Shown: piece by piece, positions 46,269 through 55,149 of the stretch
How the letters are laid out: each line of letters starts with the position of its first letter
How positions within the stretch are numbered: the stretch's first letter is position 1
Assembly (NCBI GenBank): GCA_035571835.1
Contig: DATNBU010000039.1
Coordinates: 186,001 to 250,000, forward strand
Origin: Candidatus Limnocylindrales bacterium
GTDB lineage: Bacteria > Desulfobacterota > Binatia > UBA1149 > CAITLU01
DNA length: 64,000 bases
Direction: 5' to 3'
Notes under the pieces: generated by a model
The model's input: the letters and a program-made list of their open reading frames with translations, nothing else
The model's database searches: none
What the model was told of the DNA's origin: nothing
Position numbers and translations under genes: made by a program

Positions 46269-46284
46269 TCAGCGAACCAGCAGA
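46211..46284. repeat. Three tandem copies of a 24-25-bp repeat at the end of the cpaE-like gene
   Basis: Units CTCGCGAACTCAGCGAACCAG and close variants. The innermost copy contains the LLVR-stop of the cpaE-like gene; two more lie downstream. A 3'-end slippage duplication. Confidence 0.7.
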
Positions 46285-47432
46285 AGGAACAGCGCCAGCT
46301 CGTCCATCGCTCGTCCTACCGGATGGGCGGGGTGGGCGTGAATCACGGGCTGGAGGGTTACGGCGCACTTGTGGAAGATTTCCGGCGCGGCGGGGATTAC
46401 GCCGTATTTTTTAAGGCCGAGCTGGCTGTTGATTTCGGCGGCGCTGGTGGCTTCGGGGATGTTGATCCGCGAGATGATGACGCTGCCGATCGGTACGCGC
46501 ACGCCCCAGGTCTGGAACAGCGCCATCATCGCGCGGGCCGATGCGATCGCCGACGGCTCGCGCTCGATCACCATCGCGACGAGGTCGGCTTTGCACAGCA
46601 CCTCGCGGTTCACGTCGGTCGCAGCCGACGGAAGATCCATGATCACGAGGTCCGACGTGCGGATCGCGGCGTCGGTGATCGCGCGGACGTGATCGACGCG
46701 AAGCGGGCGATAGTCTTCGGGGTTCTGCGGCGCGGCCAGCACGCGCAGGCCGCTCAGCTGCCTCGACAGGCAGGCCTCGAACTGCTCCGGACCGATCTGG
46801 TGCGGCTCGAGCGCCAGCAGCGTGTTGATGTCGTGGAGTGGAGCAATGTTGACGAGACGCGTGAGATTGCCGTAGTCGCCGCGCATCTCGACGGCGGTCA
46901 CCGACAGCCCGCGCGTGCACAACGCCGAGGCGACATTGGCAACGATCGTCGTGGTACCGGCGCCGCCCTTCGAGCCGATCAGTGCGACCGTGCGTCCGCG
47001 TTTGGATGCCGCCGCGGTCGCGATACCGGACGCCGGTTCGGTGTTCTTGGCGGCGTAGCCCTCGATCGCATAACGCAGCGTGCGGGCAAGATGGCGTGAG
47101 CGAAGCTCGCTCTTGACGAGGTAGCCGGCGGCGCCGTGCTTCATCGCCTCGACGTCGACTTCGCGGGCGTCCTGGCCGGTCAGGATGATGACGGGGCCGA
47201 GGCGGCCTTCCTGCAGCTCGCCGCACAGAAGGTCGAGGCCGCTTCTGCGGCCGAGCCGGTAGTCGACCAGGTAGACGTCGTAACCCCCGCGCCGGATCTC
47301 GAGAATCGCGTCCTCGTAGGTCGGTGCCCAGACCAGGTCGAACTGCTCGTCCTCGACTTCCGCGAGGAGCTCTCGCGTCAGCGTGTAATCGTCTTCGTCG
47401 TCCTCGACGAGCAGGATGCGGATCACGCCCAT
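46269..47432 (-). CDS. Receiver domain fused to a ParA/CpaE-like ATPase
   Basis: 387 residues. Residues 1-125 are a CheY-type receiver: ILLVEDDEDD acidic pocket, phosphoacceptor D57 in YLVDYRL, T85 in ILTGQD and K107 in YLVKSE. After a short linker, residues 146-387 are a MinD/ParA-family ATPase with the deviant Walker A KGGAGTTT (155-162), VIMDLPSAA for Walker B, and a C-terminal segment like CpaE of Tad pili, which locates the pilus apparatus at a pole. No tad/cpa genes are visible, so Tad role is only a possibility. All receiver residues are present, so it should be phosphorylatable. The stop codon lies in a short tandem repeat. Confidence 0.87.
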   Translation of the reverse strand: MGVIRILLVEDDEDDYTLTRELLAEVEDEQFDLVWAPTYEDAILEIRRGGYDVYLVDYRLGRRSGLDLLCGELQEGRLGPVIILTGQDAREVDVEAMKHGAAGYLVKSELRSRHLARTLRYAIEGYAAKNTEPASGIATAAASKRGRTVALIGSKGGAGTTTIVANVASALCTRGLSVTAVEMRGDYGNLTRLVNIAPLHDINTLLALEPHQIGPEQFEACLSRQLSGLRVLAAPQNPEDYRPLRVDHVRAITDAAIRTSDLVIMDLPSAATDVNREVLCKADLVAMVIEREPSAIASARAMMALFQTWGVRVPIGSVIISRINIPEATSAAEINSQLGLKKYGVIPAAPEIFHKCAVTLQPVIHAHPAHPVGRAMDELALFLLLVR

Positions 47433-47587
47433 GACCGGTTCTGGCTCCCCCTGAACCGAAACGCTCCGCGGACTCGGACCCGACCCACTCCCAACGGTTC
47501 CGTAGCGCAGCGCTGTGGCTCGCGAACCCTTTTACCGACTCGTTGAATCAATGACAGCACCGGGCGATTTTTCGCGCTGTGCGCACG

Positions 47588-47665
47588 CTCCCGGATGCGT
47601 CGTCCGGGAGCCAGGAAATCGGGGACAGACACCGATTTCCCGAAATCGGTGTCTGTCCCCGATTT
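47588..47665 (-). terminator. Double hairpin with REP-like inverted repeat after exbD/tolR
   Basis: An 8-bp GC stem at 47588-47610 is followed by a perfect 24-bp inverted repeat (arms 47616-47639 and 47642-47665). The arms contain GACAGACACCGATTT and its complement, GGTGTCTGTCCCC, the kind of sequence found in REP elements near REP-associated tyrosine transposases; no such transposase is in the window. It begins 6 nt past the exbD stop in the transcript direction. Confidence 0.65.
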
Positions 47666-47670
47666 TCCGA

Positions 47671-48102
47671 CTACGGCGCCGGCGCCGGGGCCGCTTTCTG
47701 GGCGGCGATCGAGATGGCCGTTGCGCCGGCGCGCTTGGCGGCCTGCAGAATGTCGACGGCCTGGCCGAGCACCACGGTCTCGTCGCCCTGAAGAATGACG
47801 AGCTTCTTCGGATCGTCGGCGAGAAGGTCGCGCAGCGTCGGCTCGAGCTGGCCCATCTCGACCGGAAGCTGGTTGACGAACAGACGGCGGTCAGCCGTGA
47901 CCGTGACCGTCAGTCCCCTCGCCTCCTCCACCACCTGCTGCGCTTTCGGCAGATTGACGGTGGCCGCCGACTCGACCATCGCCGACGTCGTGATCATGAA
48001 GATAATCAGCAGCACGAGGAACACGTCGGTCAGCGGAGTGATGTTGATCTCCGCCATGATCGAGTCGCCCGAGTCGTCGAGCGAGATCTTACCGAGTGCC
48101 AT
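47671..48102 (-). CDS. exbD: ExbD/TolR-family biopolymer transport protein
   Basis: 143 residues from ATG 48102; GGGAGG sits 6 nt upstream and the start lies 14 bp inside the exbB end. Family role: partner of ExbB/TolQ in a proton-driven inner-membrane motor that energises outer-membrane processes. Visible: DSGDSIMAEINITPLTDVFLVLL, that is the short cytoplasmic N-terminus, the conserved Asp in TPLTDV at the start of the single membrane segment, and a periplasmic beta/alpha domain. The C-terminal tail is Ala/Pro-rich (AAQKAAPAPAP). Co-transcribed with exbB, the TPR gene and the VWA gene. ExbD and TolR cannot be separated here. Confidence 0.9.
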   Translation of the reverse strand: MALGKISLDDSGDSIMAEINITPLTDVFLVLLIIFMITTSAMVESAATVNLPKAQQVVEEARGLTVTVTADRRLFVNQLPVEMGQLEPTLRDLLADDPKKLVILQGDETVVLGQAVDILQAAKRAGATAISIAAQKAAPAPAP

Positions 48103-48784
48103 GCATGCCTCCCGCGTCCTCGAGGGCGAGCGACGCCGCCGCCGCTTCGACGAAGCGGCCGAGCCCGACACGAAGCTGGGTATCGAGGTTGCCGATCTTG
48201 ACCTGGAAGTAGTTGAAGAACAGCAGTGCGAGGATCGCGACCAGAAGCCCGAGCGCGGTTGCGACCAGCGCTTCGGAGATGCCGGCGGCCACGACTGCGA
48301 AACCGCCGGTGCCCATCACGGCCATCTGGTGGAACGACTTGATGATGCCGATCACCGTGCCGAGTAGACCGATGAACGGAGCCGACGCCGCCACGGTTCC
48401 GAGCAGCCAGATGCTGCCCTTCATGCGGCGCACTTCCTCGAGTCGGCGCCGTTCGCCGTATTCGAGCAGGTCGTCGGTGCTGCAGCGGCCGAACAGCGGA
48501 ACCAGCGGCGCGTAGATGCGCGCGGCCGGCGAAACGTTCATCGCGCCGGACAGCACGCCGGACGCCGCCACTGGATCGCCGATGCCGAGCTTCTCGCACG
48601 CATCCTCGGTGATCCCGTCGATTCCTCTGGCGACGCCGCGAAGTGCCCAGATCCGCTCGATCAGGATGCTGGTGACGATGATCGACATCAGGATCAGCGG
48701 GTACGTCACGTACCAGCCCTGCATCACGAGATCGAGGATGCTGATGCTTTGCGCGACGGCTTGCGGGGTAGTGGTCGGATCCAT
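48089..48784 (-). CDS. exbB: ExbB/TolQ-family motor protein
   Basis: 231 residues from ATG 48784, with AGGAGAG 5 nt upstream. The long apparent upstream frame is a shadow of the TPR gene. Three membrane segments are visible: YPLILMSIIVTSILIERIWAL, IWLLGTVAASAPFIGLLGTV and EALVATALGLLVAILALLFF, the last two containing the conserved TolQ/ExbB GLLGTVIGI motif and the Thr/Ala stretch of the proton channel. The family forms pentamers around an ExbD/TolR dimer. It follows the TPR gene after 53 bp and overlaps exbD by 14 bp. Probably powers the VWA-TPR envelope complex. Confidence 0.92.
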   Translation of the reverse strand: MDPTTTPQAVAQSISILDLVMQGWYVTYPLILMSIIVTSILIERIWALRGVARGIDGITEDACEKLGIGDPVAASGVLSGAMNVSPAARIYAPLVPLFGRCSTDDLLEYGERRRLEEVRRMKGSIWLLGTVAASAPFIGLLGTVIGIIKSFHQMAVMGTGGFAVVAAGISEALVATALGLLVAILALLFFNYFQVKIGNLDTQLRVGLGRFVEAAAASLALEDAGGMHGTR

Positions 48785-48837
48785 GTTCTCTCCTGAAATA
48801 CTGGCTGCGATCTTGTAGGTCCCGGTCGGCGCCTTTG

Positions 48838-51258
48838 CTATCGGGCCGCTGTCGGACAGGCTTGCGCGGAAAGGTCCGCGAACCGCTTCTTCGTCTCCAC
48901 GTCGCGAAGATCGGGACGAAACGTTTCGACCTCGCTTACGCTCGCGCACGCCTTGTCTTTCTGGCCGGCAGCCATCAGCGCTGCCGCTGTCGCGAGCCGC
49001 GCCTCGTACCATGCCGGCGTCGCGACTTCCTGAAGCTGCGCGAGCTTGGCCCAGTAACCGCTCGCTTCGTCCGGCTTGCCGCGCCGGTCGGCTACGAGAG
49101 CCGACGCGCGCAGCAGCGAACGCGATTCCGGCGTAGCGGCAAGAAGCTGCGCATACATCGCGGCCGCATCGTTGAGCCGGTTCTGCTCGACGTACGACTG
49201 CGCGAGGTTGAGGCGCACTTCCTCGGGAATCGGCCGGCCGGCCGCCCGCATCTTGTCGAGAAGCGTCGTCGCCATCGCCGCCCAGCGCTGCGACGCGGCC
49301 GGATCGGTCGGGGCTTCGTCGGCGCTGCGCCGCAGCAGCGCGCGCGAAAGCTTCTCGATGATGTCGAAATAGTTCGCTTCGGTGCCGGGGATCGACGCGA
49401 GCAGCTTGAGCGGCGGCTCGGCCTGGTCGACGAGGTTGAGCGACGTCGCCGACGCAACGCGGATCGCCGTGGTCGGCAGCGTCAGGTCCTTGACGTTCGG
49501 ATACTTCGTCTCGAAATCGGCGAGCAGCGACAGCGCAAGCTTCGGATCGGCGCCGGGGCCGCTGCCGGCGGCCATCGCACGGGCAACCGTCGTGCGCGCC
49601 TTGAGATCCGGCGACGCGGTCGCACCAGGCGCCGAAGCGAGCTTGTCGAAGCGCGTCCACGCCGCCTCGGCGCGATCGTGCAGCACTTTGGCCCTGGCCG
49701 CATCGAGATTGTCGGTCGTCGTGATCACGTCGGCCAGGCACTGGACCTCGGCGGCGGCAGCACGCAGGCGGAAGGCGGGCGCGCCGTCGACCTTCTCGTA
49801 CGCGTCGGCAGCGTCGGCGTAGCGGCGTTCGTCCTGCAGCAGCTCGGCGTAGCGGAACAAACCTTCGGAATGCGATTCGTGCTCCGGATACGAGCGCACG
49901 AAGTTTTCGGCCACGGCGAGAAACGCCGCGCGCGTCTCGGCCGACGGCGAGGCGCGGAAGACGCCTTCGGCTGCACGGAACTGGAGATACGCGGCTTCCG
50001 ATGCGAGCGCGCCGCGGGGCGCAGCCGACAGATACATGCGAAGCTCACGCTCCGCATCCGCATAGCGGCCGAGCCGGAAGTAGCAGACGCCGAGGCGATG
50101 GTGGACTTCGTCGGCGTGGCTGCGCGCGCCGGCATCGGTCGAGCGTGCGATGCGCTCGTACGCCTTGGCCGCTTCGTCGAATTTCTCGGCGGCCGCCAGG
50201 TTCTCGGCGGCGATCCACTCGGCCGACACGGTCTGGCCAAGCACCGGACGCGGATCCTTGAGGCGCGCGATCGCCATCTGCGACACGCGCTGCGCGTACG
50301 TCGGTCCGAGCGACGAGAGCTGCGCGGCAAGCGACGCGGCCTCGCTGCGCGCCGATTCGCTTGCACCGCCGGCGGCGATTGCCTGGATCAGCGCATCGAG
50401 GCGCAGCAGGCGGATCTGCTTGAGAAGCTCGGCCGAAATTCCCGCGCTCTGCGCTTCGGCAAGCAGCTTTTGCGTTTCGGCCAGCGCCGCGCCGCCTCCG
50501 GCACGCACCTGTGCGAGCGCCATGCGCGCAGGCCAGTAGAGCGACGTGCCCTTGGCCTCCTGAAGGACCATTTCGAGATCGCCGACCGCCGCTTCGGTCT
50601 GGCCGAGCTCGCCTTCGGCCATGCCGCGACCGAGCAGGCTCTCGAGCCGCATCTTCTCGTCGGACGCGGCAATGAACTCGGAGAACTCGCGCGCCGATTT
50701 CTCGAGCCACTGCCGGCGCTTTTCCTTTTCACCCGGCGACAGCATCGCCATGCGGTAATGCAGCCACGACAGCTGCCCGGCGGCCGCGAGCGTGAAGCCG
50801 CGATCGAGCTGCCACCATTTCTGCGTGTAGAGCGTCTCCGGATTGCCGTCGTCGCGGATGATGTCGGCCTGAGCCTTGTCGAGACGCCCTTGATGATACG
50901 CGCGCAAGCGTTCGAGCAGCGGAAGGATCGAGTTCCCGAGGCCGAGCGCCGAGCGCCGGCTCTCTTCGCTTCCGCCGCGCACCCACTGGTCGTACGCGTC
51001 CGCGACCTGCACAGACACGTCGGCGAGACTTCCGAACAGCGCACGCTCGGCGTCCTCGCCGAGACTGCCCGACACCGCGCGGTCGACGTCCGCCGACATC
51101 TGCGCGATCGAAGCCGCCGCAGCCCGCGACGCGGGCACGGCGACGAGCGCAAGCACGAGCAGAACGCTCGCGCATTGGAACGCTCGCAAGCTCGACCACG
51201 GCAAGTCTCGCACGCTCGTTACGAACCGGCGGAAAATCGTCCGACCTCCTTTCGCCAC
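48838..51258 (-). CDS. Secreted or periplasmic TPR-repeat protein of the TolQR-VWA operon
   Basis: 806 residues if read from GTG 51258, overlapping the VWA gene end by 40 bp. The start is uncertain: AAAGGAGGT lies inside this reading (51244-51252) and points to an ATT at 51237, while an in-frame GTG at 51213 avoids overlap. All choices keep the hydrophobic export segment FQCASVLLVLALVAVPASRA. The rest is helical, with many A-A-Y/F-E-R-like pairs (FDEAAKAYERIARSTDAGAR, YADAERELRMYL, LNDAAAMYAQLLAATPES) typical of tetratricopeptide repeats that mediate protein contacts. No enzymatic domain. Operon position suggests a periplasmic scaffold for the VWA/ExbBD complex. Confidence 0.85.
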   Translation of the reverse strand: MAKGGRTIFRRFVTSVRDLPWSSLRAFQCASVLLVLALVAVPASRAAAASIAQMSADVDRAVSGSLGEDAERALFGSLADVSVQVADAYDQWVRGGSEESRRSALGLGNSILPLLERLRAYHQGRLDKAQADIIRDDGNPETLYTQKWWQLDRGFTLAAAGQLSWLHYRMAMLSPGEKEKRRQWLEKSAREFSEFIAASDEKMRLESLLGRGMAEGELGQTEAAVGDLEMVLQEAKGTSLYWPARMALAQVRAGGGAALAETQKLLAEAQSAGISAELLKQIRLLRLDALIQAIAAGGASESARSEAASLAAQLSSLGPTYAQRVSQMAIARLKDPRPVLGQTVSAEWIAAENLAAAEKFDEAAKAYERIARSTDAGARSHADEVHHRLGVCYFRLGRYADAERELRMYLSAAPRGALASEAAYLQFRAAEGVFRASPSAETRAAFLAVAENFVRSYPEHESHSEGLFRYAELLQDERRYADAADAYEKVDGAPAFRLRAAAAEVQCLADVITTTDNLDAARAKVLHDRAEAAWTRFDKLASAPGATASPDLKARTTVARAMAAGSGPGADPKLALSLLADFETKYPNVKDLTLPTTAIRVASATSLNLVDQAEPPLKLLASIPGTEANYFDIIEKLSRALLRRSADEAPTDPAASQRWAAMATTLLDKMRAAGRPIPEEVRLNLAQSYVEQNRLNDAAAMYAQLLAATPESRSLLRASALVADRRGKPDEASGYWAKLAQLQEVATPAWYEARLATAAALMAAGQKDKACASVSEVETFRPDLRDVETKKRFADLSAQACPTAAR

Positions 51259-52448
51259 TGCGGGCCGAAGGCGGCCACCAGCAGCGTCTCGGCGAGATCG
51301 GTGTTCTCGCGAACCTCGATCAGCTCACCTCCGCCGTCGTGTGCGAAGCGGCGGTAAAGCTCCTGGTTCTCGCGCAGGAAGTCGGGCATCGGCGTGATCG
51401 AGTCCGGCTCGCGACCGTGCAGCGTCCTGAACAGCTCGATCTCGTAGGAGCGATGCATCGATTCGGAGAGATCGAGGAAGTGCACCGTGCCTCCTTTTTC
51501 ATGAAAGTCGCGCAGCGTTTTTTCGAGCGCGGGGATCTCGGGCTTCTTGGGAGGCGAGCTCGACACGACGACCATCGCGCGGTTGGCGTACTGCCTCCAG
51601 TCCATGTCCTCGACGGCCGTGCGCACGCCGGCGTAGAGGGCTTCCTCGTAGTCCCCTCCTCCGCCGGCTTTCACCGAAGTGATGAAGCTCTGCAGCTTGT
51701 CGGCGTGAAACGACAGCGACGACATGCGAACCGTGAAGTCGTCGCCCTTGTCCTTGAACACGACGATTCCGACGCGGGCGTTCGGCACCAGGCTCTGGAT
51801 GCGCGTGACGAGGTCGGTGACGCGCTTCTTCACGATGTCGATCACGAACTCCATGCTGTTGGTCGCGTCGATCACGAACACCACGTCGAAGCCCCACTTC
51901 TGCATGAGCCCGACGAAGTCGCCGAAGCCTCTGCCGAAGCCGCGCCCGATCCCGCCGCCCATTCCGCCGCCCGCGCCCGTGCCCGGTCCGATCGCCATTC
52001 CGCCGCCGGTCGAGCCTGCGCTGCGCAGGCTCGAAGCCGAACCCATCGGATTGATCTTCGGCGCGACGTCCGACAGCCGCACGCCGACATCGGAAAGGTC
52101 GGGCGTCACCTGCTGGCTGGCGACAGTCGGAAGCGGCTCGACGTCGGCCGCCGCCTTCTGGATGGCTTCTTCGAGCGACTTCGAATCGTCGGTTCGGTCG
52201 GTCTGCGCATTGAGCTGTCCGTGGCCGACCAGCGTCGAAATCAGCTCGCCCTTGCCGCCGGCGCCGTTGCCGGGCCCACCGCCTCCATCGAGCATCACGG
52301 TCGCCAGCAGGAACAGCAGGATGATCGCGTGGACGGCCAGCGAGACCAGCCATGAGACGCTGGTCTTGAAATAGTCCTTGCGAAGCCACGGGTAGACCGA
52401 GGACCTGCGGCGCGGACGTCGTGCCCGGTCCTCGCTCTGGTTCGTCAC
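51219..52448 (-). CDS. Membrane-anchored von Willebrand factor A protein
   Basis: 409 residues from GTG 52448; upstream no ribosome site is clear. Cytoplasmic Arg-rich head, one membrane segment (VSWLVSLAVHAIILLFLLATVML, about residues 31-53), a Gly-rich linker and a VWA domain from about 185. The MIDAS motif reads VVFVIDATNS (D194, S198), followed by FKDKGDDFTVR and a conserved AGGGGDYEEALYAG loop that supplies a further metal-ligand Thr/Asp region. VWA domains bind partners through metal. The gene heads the operon with the TPR, ExbB and ExbD genes, a combination seen in Deltaproteobacteria. A role in envelope assembly or motility energisation is inferred from that pattern only. Confidence 0.87.
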   Translation of the reverse strand: MTNQSEDRARRPRRRSSVYPWLRKDYFKTSVSWLVSLAVHAIILLFLLATVMLDGGGGPGNGAGGKGELISTLVGHGQLNAQTDRTDDSKSLEEAIQKAAADVEPLPTVASQQVTPDLSDVGVRLSDVAPKINPMGSASSLRSAGSTGGGMAIGPGTGAGGGMGGGIGRGFGRGFGDFVGLMQKWGFDVVFVIDATNSMEFVIDIVKKRVTDLVTRIQSLVPNARVGIVVFKDKGDDFTVRMSSLSFHADKLQSFITSVKAGGGGDYEEALYAGVRTAVEDMDWRQYANRAMVVVSSSPPKKPEIPALEKTLRDFHEKGGTVHFLDLSESMHRSYEIELFRTLHGREPDSITPMPDFLRENQELYRRFAHDGGGELIEVRENTDLAETLLVAAFGPQWRKEVGRFSAGS

Positions 52449-52688
52449 GCGGGCGAATGTACCAGAGCGGGTCCGGAGAGCCAGACGAGCATTTTGAAAC
52501 GCAGGGTGGCCGCCTGTTGCGACCATGGCCGGAATCGACGTGACGCTGTCCCGGACTGCGGTGCTCGTCGTCGGCCCGAACGATGGACCCGTCGCGGTGC
52601 CTCTGACAACCTCCTGCGTCCGGCGGCGATCCGGCCGCCACAGAAATTGCCGGTCCGAAAGAATCGGCTGCAAACGGGAGAGACCACC

Positions 52689-54164
52689 ATGAGCACCGCT
52701 GCCAAAGAAACCGACGCGACTTCGAACCAGGTCAGGGAATGCCTCGACTTCTACATCGACGGCAAATGGGTAGCGCCCGCGACGCCGAATCGTTTCGAAG
52801 TGCTGAACCCGGCCACCGAGGAAGTCATCGGCCACATCAGTCTCGGCAGCAAGGCCGACGTCGACAAGGCCGTGGCCGCCGCGAAGAAAGCATTCGAGAC
52901 GTTCTCGCGCACCACGCGCGAGGAGCGGGTCGCGCTGCTCGAGCGCGTCCTCGGATCGTACGCGGCGCATCTCGACGAGCTGGCCGAGACGATCTCCGCA
53001 GAAATGGGCGCGCCGATGTGGCTCGCCAAAGCCGCGCAGGCACCGTCGGGCATGGCCCACATCGCCAACACGCTCGAGACCCTCAAGAGCTACGAGTTCG
53101 AGACCAGCAAGGGCAAGACCCGCATCGTGCGTGAGCCGGTGGGAGTTTGCGGGCTGATCACGCCGTGGAACTGGCCCGTCAACCAGATCATGTGCAAGGT
53201 CGCACCGGCACTCGCCGCCGGCTGCACGATGGTGCTCAAGCCGAGCGAGATCGCCCCGCTCAACGCCATCATCATTGCAAAAATCCTCGACGAGGCCGGA
53301 GTGCCGCCGGGCGTGTTCAACCTCGTCAACGGCGACGGTCCGACGGTGGGTACCGCGCTTTCGTCGCATCCCGATATCGACATGATGTCGTTCACCGGCT
53401 CGACGCGCGCGGGCATCCAGGTTGCGAAGAACGCGGCCGACACCGTCAAGCGCGTTGCGCAGGAGCTCGGCGGCAAGTCCGCGAACATCGTGCTCGAGGA
53501 TGCGGATCTGAAGGCGGCCGTGACCAACGGCGTACGCTCGTGCTTCATGAACAGCGGCCAGTCGTGCAATGCGCCGACGCGCATGCTGGTGCCGGCGTCG
53601 AAACACGCCGAGGCGGTCGCGATCGCGCGCGAAGCCGCCGCATCCGTGCAGGCTGCCGACCCGACCACTGCTGCTCCGGGAGCGATCGGCCCGGTCGTCA
53701 GCCGCCAGCAGTGGACGAAGATCCAGGGCCTGATCAAGGCCGGCATCGACGAAGGCGCAGAGCTCGTCGCCGGGGGACTCGGACTGCCCGAAGGCATCGA
53801 GCGCGGCTGCTACGTGCGTCCGACGGTCTTTGCCGGCGTGAAGAACGACATGACGATCGCGCGCGAGGAGGTCTTCGGACCCGTGCTGGCGATCCTTCCG
53901 TACAAGGATGAGGAAGAAGCGATCCGCATCGCCAACGATACTGTCTACGGGCTGTCGGGCTACGTGCAGTCGGGAAGCGCCGAGCACGGCTACCAGGTCG
54001 CATCGCGGCTTCGCACCGGCAACGTGCACGTCAACGGCGCCGGTCCCGACTTCAACGCACCGTTCGGCGGCTACAAGCAGTCGGGCAACGGCCGTGAATG
54101 GGGCGAGTTCGGCTTCGAGGAGTTCCTCGAGGTCAAGGCCGTGATGGGAGCGCCCGCGGCCTAG
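52689..54164 (+). CDS. NAD(P)-dependent aldehyde dehydrogenase
   Basis: 491 residues from ATG 52689, with GGAG upstream; the frame opens 65 codons earlier but without ribosome site. Oxidises aldehydes to acids. Catalytic residues: N161 in TPWNWP, K184 in LKPSE, E259 in QELGGKS and the nucleophile C293 in NSGQSCNAPTR. The nucleotide loop FTGSTRAG follows. All are intact, and length is normal. Similar sequences act on a wide range of aldehydes, so substrate is open. It runs opposite to the VWA operon, with its promoter in the 240-bp gap, and is closed by a strong terminator at 54184. Confidence 0.93.
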   Translation: MSTAAKETDATSNQVRECLDFYIDGKWVAPATPNRFEVLNPATEEVIGHISLGSKADVDKAVAAAKKAFETFSRTTREERVALLERVLGSYAAHLDELAETISAEMGAPMWLAKAAQAPSGMAHIANTLETLKSYEFETSKGKTRIVREPVGVCGLITPWNWPVNQIMCKVAPALAAGCTMVLKPSEIAPLNAIIIAKILDEAGVPPGVFNLVNGDGPTVGTALSSHPDIDMMSFTGSTRAGIQVAKNAADTVKRVAQELGGKSANIVLEDADLKAAVTNGVRSCFMNSGQSCNAPTRMLVPASKHAEAVAIAREAAASVQAADPTTAAPGAIGPVVSRQQWTKIQGLIKAGIDEGAELVAGGLGLPEGIERGCYVRPTVFAGVKNDMTIAREEVFGPVLAILPYKDEEEAIRIANDTVYGLSGYVQSGSAEHGYQVASRLRTGNVHVNGAGPDFNAPFGGYKQSGNGREWGEFGFEEFLEVKAVMGAPAA

Positions 54165-54183
54165 CTCTCGCAACCGGATGTTT

Positions 54184-54219
54184 CGCCCGGCGCGGCCCTG
54201 CTGCGCCGGGCGTTTTTTT
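54184..54219 (+). terminator. Rho-independent terminator of the aldehyde dehydrogenase gene
   Basis: A 10-bp stem (arms 54184-54193 and 54203-54212, CGCCCGGCGC type), 9-nt loop and seven T's. Confidence 0.9.
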
Positions 54220-54224
54220 GCCGC

Positions 54225-54300
54225 AGCTGAAGCCGGGAGGCTGAAGTTTCACTACTGAAGCCGAGAGGCTGAAGCTCCGAAGCCGAGGCGCGAAGCTCCG
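54225..54300. repeat. Imperfect short repeats GCTGAAG-CCGAGAGG before the exonuclease gene
   Basis: CTGAAGCC and GGCTGAAG units recur several times in these 75 bp, directly upstream of the exonuclease start. No ribosome site is evident within them. Confidence 0.5.
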
Positions 54301-55140
54301 ATGGTCATCGATCTCGTCGACGGAACCTACGAGCTTTTCCGGCAGTTCTACGGGCTGCGCCGATTTACCAAAGACAAGGACCGGCCTTACGGCGGCGTGC
54401 TCGGCGTCGTTCGCTCGGTGCTTGCGATGCTCGACGCCGGCGCGACGCACATCGGCGTTGCGACCGACCATGTCATCGAATCGTTCCGCAACGAGCTATG
54501 GGCCGAGTACAAGACCGGCGACGGCATCGACCCCGCTCTGCTCGCGCAGTTTCATCCGCTCGAAGATGCGCTCGGCGCCATGGGCATCGCGGTCTGGGCG
54601 ATGATCGAGCTCGAAGCCGACGATGCGCTCGCATCGGCCGCGCACCTGGCCGCGGCCGACGCGCGAGTCGAGCGCGTCAGCATCTGGACTCCCGACAAGG
54701 ATCTCGCCCAATGCGTAGAGGGCGACCGCGTCGTGCAGGTCGACAGCAAGACGAAACAGGTGCGCAATGCCGAAGAGGTCGAGAAGAAATTCGGCGTAGC
54801 GCCGGCGCTGATCGCCGACTACCTCGCGCTCGTCGGCGATGCCGCCGACGGCTATCCGGGGCTTCCCGGCATCGGCGCCAAAACGGCCGCGCGCCTTCTC
54901 CGCAGTTATGGCCCGCTCGAGAAGTTTCCGGCGGAAGTGCTCGGCGCCGGCCGCGAGAACGCGCTGCTTTTCAAGCGGCTCGCGACACTGCGAACCGATG
55001 CGCCGCTGTTCTCGAGCGTCGACGAGATCGAATGGCGCGGGCCCGGGCCTTCGTTTGCCGAGTGGGCCGAACGCATCGGCGACAAGCGCCTTCCCGAGCG
55101 CTGCGACGAGATCCTCGCCAGAAGAGCCGCGGTCCGATAG
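54301..55140 (+). CDS. 5'-3' exonuclease / flap endonuclease-like (PIN-H3TH)
   Basis: 279 residues. Structure of the FEN1 / DNA polymerase I 5'-nuclease family: N-terminal metal-site Asp (VIDLVDGTYELFRQ), ELEADDALASAAH with the ExxDD ligands, TPDKDLAQCV, then the helix-three-turn-helix DNA-binding loop GLPGIGAKTAARLL. All ligand positions seem present. Family members remove RNA primers or flaps; stand-alone versions assist Pol I. It ends 9 bp before the stop of the convergent Cys-rich gene, so the two share a tight tail-to-tail junction. Overlapping or Rho-dependent termination is expected. Confidence 0.9.
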   Translation: MVIDLVDGTYELFRQFYGLRRFTKDKDRPYGGVLGVVRSVLAMLDAGATHIGVATDHVIESFRNELWAEYKTGDGIDPALLAQFHPLEDALGAMGIAVWAMIELEADDALASAAHLAAADARVERVSIWTPDKDLAQCVEGDRVVQVDSKTKQVRNAEEVEKKFGVAPALIADYLALVGDAADGYPGLPGIGAKTAARLLRSYGPLEKFPAEVLGAGRENALLFKRLATLRTDAPLFSSVDEIEWRGPGPSFAEWAERIGDKRLPERCDEILARRAAVR

Positions 55141-55149
55141 AGGCGTCCG

